Below, one piece after another: positions 25,114 through 32,537 of a stretch of 32,537 bases of DNA. The notes under the pieces are model-generated. The model did not search any database. It was not told where the DNA came from and saw nothing but the letters and a program-made list of their open reading frames with translations. The position numbers and the translations under genes are program-made. Each line of letters begins with the position of its first letter. Position 1 is the stretch's first letter. The DNA is from a candidate division CPR2 bacterium GW2011_GWC2_39_10 (GTDB lineage Bacteria > Patescibacteriota > CPR2), in the NCBI GenBank assembly GCA_000993275.1, contig LBVV01000011.1, positions 1-32,537 on the forward strand, in the 5' to 3' direction.

Positions 25114-26050
25114 GTCGGAATTAGTAAAAAGGATACTGAAGGCTCATAAAATTGCCGTGGTTTCGCATAAAAAACCGGATGGCGACGCGGTTTCCTCTTT
25201 AATGGCTTTGGTTTTAGCTTTACATAAACTTAATAAAGAAATTATTGCTTATACGAAGACAGATTTTTTAAGTCAGTTTCCTTTTTTGCCCGGTGTCTTG
25301 TTCACTAAAGATAAACTTGACGCGAAAAATATTGATTTGGTTATTTTGCTAGACCACAATGTGCTCGTTAGGGGAGAATTTCAAGAAGAATTGTCCAAAA
25401 GAAAACTGCCCATGATTATTGTAGACCATCACCCGCTAACAGTTAATCCGGACGGTTTGCTGTACTACATTGATGATAAGGCGGCCGCAACAACGGAAAT
25501 ATTGTTTGAAATCATCGGTTTGCTAGGAGTAAAAATTGATAAACAAATTGCCACATGCTTGCTAACCGGTCTCGTAACGGACACCAATTCATTCCAAAAC
25601 CAAAACACTACCTTAAAAACTTTAAATATGGCAAGCGACCTGTTAAATAAAGGGGCAAACCTTTCGAAAATTATAAAATCCACTTATCGCGAAAAGCCTT
25701 TAAGCGACTGGAAACTAATGGGGCGAGCACTAAATAATTTAAAATATATCAAAAAATATGGCATGGCTTATGCATTTCTTTCGAGTCGAGACCTTAAAGA
25801 ATTAAATATTGATAAAGAAAAGGCTTCCGGCATTTCAAATTATTTAATCTTATCCCTCAAGGAAGCAAAAATAGTTTTAACCCTTATTGAAGAAGATCCT
25901 GGTCTGATAAAGGGAAGTCTTAGAACGAGAGACGCTTCAATTAATTTAAATAAAATTGCGGAAGTTTTTGGCGGCGGCGGCCACAGGGGCGCATCGGGTT
26001 TTACGATTAATGGAAAAATCAGTCATCAAACCGGGGAAATAAAATATTAA
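25106..26050 (+). CDS. DHH/DHHA1 phosphoesterase (NrnA-like)
   Basis: VSHKKPDGDAVSSLMAL, VDHHPLTVN, FGGGGHRGASGF. Confidence 0.92.
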   Translation: MNKSELVKRILKAHKIAVVSHKKPDGDAVSSLMALVLALHKLNKEIIAYTKTDFLSQFPFLPGVLFTKDKLDAKNIDLVILLDHNVLVRGEFQEELSKRKLPMIIVDHHPLTVNPDGLLYYIDDKAAATTEILFEIIGLLGVKIDKQIATCLLTGLVTDTNSFQNQNTTLKTLNMASDLLNKGANLSKIIKSTYREKPLSDWKLMGRALNNLKYIKKYGMAYAFLSSRDLKELNIDKEKASGISNYLILSLKEAKIVLTLIEEDPGLIKGSLRTRDASINLNKIAEVFGGGGHRGASGFTINGKISHQTGEIKY

Positions 26051-26099
26051 ATCTTGACTAGTTTAGGCGAAAAAACTATAGTTTGTATAGGAGGATCTA

Positions 26100-26480
26100 A
26101 TGGCAGAAAAGCCCTACATATTAATAATAGAAGATGACCCGTATATTTTAAAAATGTATGAATTAAAACTCGGTATGGAGGGATACGAAGTAAAAACTGC
26201 AATTAACGGCAAGATTGGGGTTGATAAGGTAAGTGAAAGAAAGCCCGATCTTATTCTTTTGGATATTTTAATGCCGGAAATGGATGGTTTTGAGGTGTTA
26301 GAACATTTAAAGGGCGATCCGGACACGAAGAATTTGCCGGTATTGGTTTTAAGTAATTTGGGGCAAGAAGACCACATCAATAAAGCCATGAGCTTTGGGG
26401 TGCAAGGATTTATTGTGAAAAGCCAGTACACTCCCTCGCAGGTTGTAGACGCAATTAAGGGTGTTATTAAAAAGAAATAA
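26100..26480 (+). CDS. Single-domain response regulator (CheY-like)
   Basis: ILIIEDDPYILKMYELKLG..PDLILLDILMPEMDGFEVL..PVLVLSNLGQ; no adjacent kinase. Confidence 0.93.
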   Translation: MAEKPYILIIEDDPYILKMYELKLGMEGYEVKTAINGKIGVDKVSERKPDLILLDILMPEMDGFEVLEHLKGDPDTKNLPVLVLSNLGQEDHINKAMSFGVQGFIVKSQYTPSQVVDAIKGVIKKK

Positions 26481-26491
26481 TTCAAGCTTAA

Positions 26492-27268
26492 CTGGACTTA
26501 CGCAAACCTACCACACCTCCCAAACCAAACCAAGCGGCTAAAATCCCTTTTTCTCCTGCCCAAGTATCTACGGATATGCTTCCAGTAGAGAAAAGAGATT
26601 TTATCTCAATTCTTCAAGAAGGGCTTCGTGTTCTTTTTTAATTTCTATGTTTTCTCTTTCGAAATTAATTTTTAGTATTAGCATTTGTAAAAGGGAAATA
26701 AGAAAATACCAGAAAACGAAAATCGAAAAGTAGGCGATAACTTGCCATAATATATTATTTTTATCTTGGGCGCTATAAAGAGCCATAAAAACTAGCCTAA
26801 AAAGTGATTTGAGCAGCTCAAATACTGCCGGAATTGATAGAATTATCAAAAAGACGGTAATTGACAGGCTAATCTGAATAATTGGGAGTAATGATTTTAA
26901 TTTTTTCATTTTAGGTTCGTATATTTACTTCTTATTATGATAAAGTTTTCAATTTTGGTAATTATAAGCTGCAAGATCCATATGCCTGAATAAACCGTTG
27001 TGGAAAAGGCAAACCAAAATGAAAAAAGAATTAAAAACTTTGTCGGCAAATTAATGTTCAGTTCTACAAAGTAGGATTTGAATAAGTTTATCAGTAAAAA
27101 ACTGTCATTATTGCCAAGATTTGCTTTATCGATCACCTGAACGTAGGTAATATAAAGGTAAGTAAAAAAAGTGGCGGAAAAAGCAAAAATTAATTTAAAA
27201 GTATTCCATTTAAAACATCTAAAATATTCCATAATATGATTATACAGGACTAAATTGCGTAAGTCCTG
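26492..27268. mobile_element. Extended derivative of the MITE family with two internal ORFs
   Basis: Left arm 26492-26608 aligns with copies 1/2; right terminus TTGCGTAAGTCCTG at 27255-27268 pairs with the left CTGGACTTACGCAA; the ~650 bp between is unrelated. Confidence 0.7.
26601..26909 (-). CDS. Small membrane protein inside the extended element
   Basis: 102 aa, two or three hydrophobic segments; stop codon lies in the repeat arm. Confidence 0.55.
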   Translation of the reverse strand: MKKLKSLLPIIQISLSITVFLIILSIPAVFELLKSLFRLVFMALYSAQDKNNILWQVIAYFSIFVFWYFLISLLQMLILKINFERENIEIKKEHEALLEELR

Positions 27269-27277
27269 TTTAAACAT
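26906..27277 (-). CDS. Small membrane protein inside the extended element
   Basis: Hydrophobic segments; overlaps the downstream ORF by 4 nt. Start at 27277 reads through the TIR; internal ATG (MEYFRCFK) possible. Confidence 0.5.
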   Translation of the reverse strand: MFKQDLRNLVLYNHIMEYFRCFKWNTFKLIFAFSATFFTYLYITYVQVIDKANLGNNDSFLLINLFKSYFVELNINLPTKFLILFSFWFAFSTTVYSGIWILQLIITKIENFIIIRSKYTNLK

Positions 27278-28184
27278 TTAGAATCTTGCCATTTAACCGT
27301 TTGTAGCCATTTGCAAAAGCAACATTGTCCATTTCCTTTTTTCCGGATGGCTGGATAAATAAGATTCTTAAATAGTAGTCACTTGCAGAAACTAACACCT
27401 CGCCATTATTTATTGTAATTTGGCCGGGTTTATTTGCGGGAAGTTTTGTCACTTCCGCTTTCCTAATAATTAATATAAGGTTATCCACTCCGGTAAAACA
27501 TGTTGGCCAAGCAGCAAAGGCTTTAATTTTGGCATTAATTGTATGAGCGCTCTCGTTCCATTTAATAAGTCCGTCATCTTTTAAAATAATTGATGTATAG
27601 CTTGCCATTTTTTCATTCTGCATAGAAGGTTTAAGGTCTTTAAAATTTTGCATAACTTCTTTTAATAATACGGCGCCATCCGTGGCTAGCTTTTGACTTA
27701 AAGTTATATAATTATCATCCGGAGATATTTTAATTTTAGATTGTTTGAATATTGGGCCGGCGTCAAGTTTATCGGTAATTTTTATTATTGAATTTCCGGT
27801 TACTTTGTCTTCGCTTAACAGGGTTTGCTGAATGGGTGAAGAGCCTCGGTATTTGGGGAGAAGGGAAGGATGCAAATTCAGGGATTCTAAGTGTGGCATA
27901 TTCAAAATATCGTCAGCAATAATTTGACCAAAAGACGCTACCACAAAAAAATCGCAGGGGAATTCTTTAAGCTTTTCTTTTTCTGAGTTAATTCTAGGGC
28001 TTTTAATGACTTTAAGGCCGGCATTATTTGCAAAAATGGCTACCGGATTTGGAGTCGGAGTCAAAGACCGGCCTTTAGGCTTATCAGTCTCAGTTACGAT
28101 AGACTTAACCTCAAAATCTTTTAGCAAAATTTCTAAAACAGTTTTTGAGAAATCACCGGAACCAAAAAAAACGATAGATTTCAT
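27270..28184 (-). CDS. fmt: Methionyl-tRNA formyltransferase
   Basis: VFFGSGDFSKTVLEIL, NLHPSLLPKYRGSSPIQQTLL, AWPTCFT. Confidence 0.95.
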   Translation of the reverse strand: MKSIVFFGSGDFSKTVLEILLKDFEVKSIVTETDKPKGRSLTPTPNPVAIFANNAGLKVIKSPRINSEKEKLKEFPCDFFVVASFGQIIADDILNMPHLESLNLHPSLLPKYRGSSPIQQTLLSEDKVTGNSIIKITDKLDAGPIFKQSKIKISPDDNYITLSQKLATDGAVLLKEVMQNFKDLKPSMQNEKMASYTSIILKDDGLIKWNESAHTINAKIKAFAAWPTCFTGVDNLILIIRKAEVTKLPANKPGQITINNGEVLVSASDYYLRILFIQPSGKKEMDNVAFANGYKRLNGKILNV

Positions 28185-28185
28185 G

Positions 28186-28707
28186 CTATAACGTCTTCAT
28201 TTGCTTATTAATGAGAGTTCCGTCTTTTGACAGTGTGTATATTTTATTATCGTCCGTAATATGATCCGTGAATAGAATTCCGTTTAGATGGTCAATCTCG
28301 TGCTGTAAAATTCTGGCCATCAATCCATCCGTGTCTAAATATATGTTTTCTCCCTTAATATTTTGGGCACTAATTTTTACTTTTTTTGACCTCATAACGA
28401 ACCCGTATTTTTGCGGCACGCTCATGCATCCCTCCAGGTCCTCTTCTGCGGATTTTGATTTTTTGATAACCTTCGGATTTGCAAGAGCAATAAATTCATC
28501 ATCTTCTTTAAGCACAACAAGTCTTACCGGATAGCCAATTTGAACTGCCGCCAAAGCTACGCCTGCTTCATTTTGATTGCCATAAGATTCAATTGTATCG
28601 GCCATATCTAAAGCGATTTTTTCTATATCCTTATTAAAAACCTTAATTTCTGCAGATTTGCTTCTTAATGTATCGTCTGGAATTGTGATAATTTGTTTTT
28701 TTGTCAT
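28186..28707 (-). CDS. def: Peptide deformylase
   Basis: GVALAAVQIG, EGCMSVP, LQHEIDHLNGILF. Start MTKKQIITIP preferred over the track start at 28740. Confidence 0.95.
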   Translation of the reverse strand: MTKKQIITIPDDTLRSKSAEIKVFNKDIEKIALDMADTIESYGNQNEAGVALAAVQIGYPVRLVVLKEDDEFIALANPKVIKKSKSAEEDLEGCMSVPQKYGFVMRSKKVKISAQNIKGENIYLDTDGLMARILQHEIDHLNGILFTDHITDDNKIYTLSKDGTLINKQMKTL

Positions 28708-28711
28708 ATGG

Positions 28712-30673
28712 TTAGTTAAGTAGGTTTGTTGGATCAACATCTATTGAGCCGGAAACGTTCTGTAATAGCTTCCAATCAGCCTTAATGTATTTATCAAATT
28801 TTAATATTAGAATATATCTATATTTATTGTTAATTTTGGGTATAAATGACGGTATTGGCCCTTCTACATTGATACCGTTGCCATGCAGATAATTAAAATC
28901 TTTAAGAGCATTTTTAAGCGCGGTATTTTTATCCTCGTTATTATATAATATTTTGACAAATTTAGCAAAGGGCGGGTAATTGTGTTTTTTTCTGTTTGAA
29001 ACTTCAGAATTATAAAAATTTTCCGTATCATATTTTGCGCTTGCCACGATGGCTAGATTGTCCGGACAATAGGTCTGGATAACAACCTCGCCTTCATCCC
29101 CCTTTTTTCTGCCGGCTCTGCCCGATACCTGCACCAATAACTGATGGGTTTTTTCCTCCGCCCTAAAATCCGGTAAATATAATGCATTATCTGCATTAAT
29201 GACGCCAACAAGCGACACGTTGCCTATATCCCATCCCTTGGCGATCATTTGAGTTCCAATTAGTATGTCAATTTTATGACTTAAAAAATCTTGATAAATT
29301 TCCCCATGCGAACCTCTTTTTGAAGTCGAGTCTTTGTCCATTCTTTTAACTATTGCCTTGGGGAATAATTTATTTAGCTCATATTCGATTTTTTGGGTTC
29401 CTTTGCCGTAATATTTTATTGAATAACTCTTACAAATAAAGCAAGAAGTTGGAATTTCTTGGACTCGCGTGCAGTGATGGCATATCAGCTTATTTGAATC
29501 GAGATGGTATGTAAATGGTATGTCGCAAGCGGGGCATTTATAGACCCAACCGCAATCTTTGCATAAAATATATGTTGATGCGCCGCGTCTGTTTAAAAAA
29601 AGCATTATTTGTTTTTTAGCTACAAGAGCTTCTTCCATTTTTTCTTGAAGAATTGATGAAAATGGACTATAATTTTTGTTTCTAAATTCGTCTTTTAAGT
29701 CTACGATTGTAATTTTGGGGGGTTTATTTTCTGTTACTCGCTTGGGAAGTCTTAATAATTTATATTTACCGGTAATAGCTTCGGAGTACGCATCTATGCT
29801 CGGAGTGGCAGAACCTAACACCAAAATTGATTTTGTAATAGCGGCAATTTCTTTGGCAACGGTTCTGGCATGGTATCGCGGGGATTGGTCTTGTTTAAAT
29901 GAGCTCTCTTGTTCCTCGTCAATAATGATGATTCCCAAATTTGCAAGCGGTGAAAAAATGGCCGATCTTGATCCAACTACTACCGTTTTTTTGCCGGATC
30001 GTATTTCTTGCCAAATTAAGTGTTTCTCGGTTTCTTTAAGATCAGAATGCCAAAGAGCAACTTTATCCGGAAATCTGTCATTAAAATAATTAAATGTTTG
30101 AGGGGTTAAGGAAATTTCCGGTACCAAAACAATAGCATGTTTTCCCTTTTTTATGACCTCATCAATTAAATGAGCGTAAATTTCAGTTTTGCCGGAACCG
30201 GTAACTCCGAAAATTAAATACTTATCGAGAGATTTTCCGTCTAAACTTTCTTTAACTACGTTAAAAATAGCTGATTGATCAGGAGTTAGTATTTTTAAAT
30301 TCGTAATCTTCTTTTCAACTTCCTTTCCGGCCGGATTTGCTCTTCTATTTTTAGTAAAAAGATTAAGAGGAATAACGGATGAGAGAGCAGAGCCATATGA
30401 AGTTATGTAATAGTCGCTTATAAAATTGATGATTTTAAGTAAATGGTTGGGAACCGAGTTATTCAAAATAATCTTTTCCAATTTTTTTGTTGCAAAAAGA
30501 GGCTTTGTTTCGGTAATTTCCAATACTAAGCCGGCAATTTTTTTATTTCTAAACGGAATAAGAACAATTTGTCCAACTTCAATTTTGTCGGACAGTTCTT
30601 CCGGAATTTCATAGGTATAAAAACCATCTGAAGTTTTTATATTAATACCGACGGCAACTTTAGCAAAAAGCAT
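28712..30673 (-). CDS. priA: Primosomal protein N' (replication restart helicase)
   Basis: IFGVTGSGKTEIY, IIDEEQESSFKQDQSPRYHARTVA, zinc-binding CKDCGWVYKCPACDIPF, GTQMIAKGWD. Confidence 0.95.
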   Translation of the reverse strand: MLFAKVAVGINIKTSDGFYTYEIPEELSDKIEVGQIVLIPFRNKKIAGLVLEITETKPLFATKKLEKIILNNSVPNHLLKIINFISDYYITSYGSALSSVIPLNLFTKNRRANPAGKEVEKKITNLKILTPDQSAIFNVVKESLDGKSLDKYLIFGVTGSGKTEIYAHLIDEVIKKGKHAIVLVPEISLTPQTFNYFNDRFPDKVALWHSDLKETEKHLIWQEIRSGKKTVVVGSRSAIFSPLANLGIIIIDEEQESSFKQDQSPRYHARTVAKEIAAITKSILVLGSATPSIDAYSEAITGKYKLLRLPKRVTENKPPKITIVDLKDEFRNKNYSPFSSILQEKMEEALVAKKQIMLFLNRRGASTYILCKDCGWVYKCPACDIPFTYHLDSNKLICHHCTRVQEIPTSCFICKSYSIKYYGKGTQKIEYELNKLFPKAIVKRMDKDSTSKRGSHGEIYQDFLSHKIDILIGTQMIAKGWDIGNVSLVGVINADNALYLPDFRAEEKTHQLLVQVSGRAGRKKGDEGEVVIQTYCPDNLAIVASAKYDTENFYNSEVSNRKKHNYPPFAKFVKILYNNEDKNTALKNALKDFNYLHGNGINVEGPIPSFIPKINNKYRYILILKFDKYIKADWKLLQNVSGSIDVDPTNLLN

Positions 30674-30774
30674 AGGCCTATTTTAACAGCTTGGTTTAAT
30701 TTGCCAAGATTAAGCTTTACTTTTTATCGATTTTTGCCTATTATTATGGGGATTTAAAAGAAGGCTTAAGCTAC

Positions 30775-32079
30775 ATGAAGAGAAAATGGTTAAAAATGTT
30801 TCTTATTTTTTTATTGACCTTAGGGTGTCTTATTGCCGTTGCCCCGAAAAAATATAGGGACAAAATTAAGGTTACGTTACCGAGCGATGTCAAAATTAAG
30901 CTTGGTTTGGATTTGCAAGGCGGCTCTCATATAGCCTATGAAGCAGACTTAAGCAAATATAATACTGCCGGTGATAAGGATAAGGCCATGGAGAGCTTGC
31001 GGAACGTAATTGATAAAAGGGTCAACGCGCTAGGAATTGCAGAGCCCAACATTTACACAACGGTTTTTGGCAATACCAGAAGAATTGTAATTGAGTTGCC
31101 CGGTGTTGATGTTAATCAGGCCAAGGATTTAATTGGAAAGACGGCCAAATTAGAGTTTAAAGTTCCCGCTACCGATAGTTCTGCCTGGGTGACGTCGAAC
31201 CTTACCGGAAAGAACTTAAAAAAATCGAATGTTGTTTTCGATCCGCAGACTAATGCCCCTCAGGTTTCAATTGAATTTGATTCCGAAGGAGCTAAAATGT
31301 TTGCCGAAATGACTAAAGTAAATATTGGAAAAAATATTGGCATATTTCTTGACGGAGAGCTAGTTTCTGCGCCAACAGTTCAGGCGGAAATTGTTGACGG
31401 AAATGCCGTTATTACCGGCGGCTTTGATTATAAGGAAGCTAACAACTTAAAAATACAATTGAACGCGGGTGCTTTGCCGGTTAACGTAAAATTGGTTGAA
31501 GAGCGTACGGTTGGAGCTACTTTAGGTCAGGAATCTGTAAGAAAGAGCTTATTTGCCGGTTCTTTGGCTCTGGTGTTTGTTTTCTTGTTTATGACTGTTT
31601 ACTATCGCTTGCTTGGCTTTGTTGCTTCCATAGCACTCATTATTTATACCTTACTTACCATATCCATTTTTAAGGGGGCCTTGTTTATATTTCCGCCAGT
31701 TACTCTTACTTTGGCTGGCATGGCTGCATTTATTTTATCAATTGGTATGGCAGTAGACGCTAATATCTTGATTTTTGAAAGGATGAAGGAAGAATTTAGA
31801 TCAGGCAAAGGTTATGCGGCAGCCTTAGAGGCGGGCTTTAAAAGGGCATGGCCATCTATTCGAGACTCAAATACGTCAACATTTATCACAAGTGTAATTT
31901 TAATTGCTTTTGGCTCCACTTCGGTTAAAGGATTTGCTTACACGCTACTCATTGGTGTTGGGGTTTCGATGTTCACGGCAATCATAATAACCAAAACGCT
32001 TCTCAGGTCGCTAATTAATACTCGATTTACTAAAATGCCGAAATTGTTTGGGTTTCATGTTTCAGGAGGTGATAAATGA
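30775..32079 (+). CDS. secD: Protein translocase subunit SecD
   Basis: IKLGLDLQGGSHIAYEAD, VNALGIAEPNIY, TLAGMAAFILSIGMAVDANILIFERMKEEF. Confidence 0.95.
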   Translation: MKRKWLKMFLIFLLTLGCLIAVAPKKYRDKIKVTLPSDVKIKLGLDLQGGSHIAYEADLSKYNTAGDKDKAMESLRNVIDKRVNALGIAEPNIYTTVFGNTRRIVIELPGVDVNQAKDLIGKTAKLEFKVPATDSSAWVTSNLTGKNLKKSNVVFDPQTNAPQVSIEFDSEGAKMFAEMTKVNIGKNIGIFLDGELVSAPTVQAEIVDGNAVITGGFDYKEANNLKIQLNAGALPVNVKLVEERTVGATLGQESVRKSLFAGSLALVFVFLFMTVYYRLLGFVASIALIIYTLLTISIFKGALFIFPPVTLTLAGMAAFILSIGMAVDANILIFERMKEEFRSGKGYAAALEAGFKRAWPSIRDSNTSTFITSVILIAFGSTSVKGFAYTLLIGVGVSMFTAIIITKTLLRSLINTRFTKMPKLFGFHVSGGDK

Positions 32080-32537
32080 ATATAATGGGTAAAAGAAAGT
32101 ATTTATACCTACTGTCGCTTGCAGTAATTATTCCCGGCGTAATTTCTTTATCAATCTGGAAGTTGAAACTTTCGATAGATTTTACGGGCGGTTCGGTAAC
32201 AGAGGTTTCCGGAACTTATGACGAAAGCAAGGTTAGATCCATAGCCGAAAAAAATGGATATCAAAATATTGTATTAACAAAGTCTGATAATGTTTTAATC
32301 TTAAAGACCAAGGAAATTTCGGATGCAAATCACAGGAAATTTACTGCCGAACTAATTAAAGAAATACCGTCCGCCAAAGAAAGCCGTTTCGAAAGTGTCG
32401 GCCCTTCTGTCTCGAAAACTTTGGCACGAAATGCTTTCTATTCAGTGGCATTGGCCTCATTTTTTATCGTTATTTATCTTTCAATGGCCTTTAAAAAGGT
32501 TTCAAAGCCATTAAATTCCTGGGAGTTTGGTTTAATG
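32076..32537 (+). CDS. secF: Protein translocase subunit SecF (truncated at window end)
   Basis: ATGA overlap with secD; LKLSIDFTGGSVTEVSG..ESVGPSVSKTLARNAFYSVALASFFIVIYLSM. Confidence 0.92.
   Translation, partial: MNIMGKRKYLYLLSLAVIIPGVISLSIWKLKLSIDFTGGSVTEVSGTYDESKVRSIAEKNGYQNIVLTKSDNVLILKTKEISDANHRKFTAELIKEIPSAKESRFESVGPSVSKTLARNAFYSVALASFFIVIYLSMAFKKVSKPLNSWEFGLM

Noticed and set aside
1-32537. CRISPR array or Cas genes
   Set aside because: No regularly spaced short direct repeats and no Cas-like ORFs seen.
21820-32537. Novel system among rpsA-infB-rbfA-DHH, fmt-def-priA and secDF
   Set aside because: Ordinary conserved housekeeping genes and operons; only the infB leader and the inserted element are unusual.

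Overview
AT-rich bacterial chromosomal window. The short gene set, compact operons and many orphan proteins suggest a Patescibacteria/CPR-like genome, but this is inference and no rRNA is present to test it. The housekeeping backbone is rpsA-infB-rbfA-nrnA-like (+), priA-def-fmt (-), secD-secF (+, truncated by the window end), and lexA (-). Accessory content includes: (i) a translationally coupled pair, a secreted metzincin-type metalloprotease ending in a dockerin and a membrane-anchored protein with a cohesin-like domain; (ii) a diaminopimelate-decarboxylase-like plus aminotransferase pair in a segment bounded by a perfect 98-bp inverted repeat; (iii) a 161-bp foldback (MITE-like) element with CTGGACTTACGCAAA termini in two full copies, plus a third ~777-bp derivative containing two small membrane-protein ORFs; (iv) a region of orphan genes in two cassettes with near-identical promoters, each ending in a terminator and an antisense coding remnant; (v) a tyrosine recombinase with substituted catalytic positions, next to an ImmA/IrrE-like metallopeptidase and a 26-bp imperfect hairpin. 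Six genes have a -10-like hexamer 6-8 nt before the start codon, suggesting leaderless transcription. No tRNA, rRNA or CRISPR array was recognised. All calls were made by eye, with no database search.
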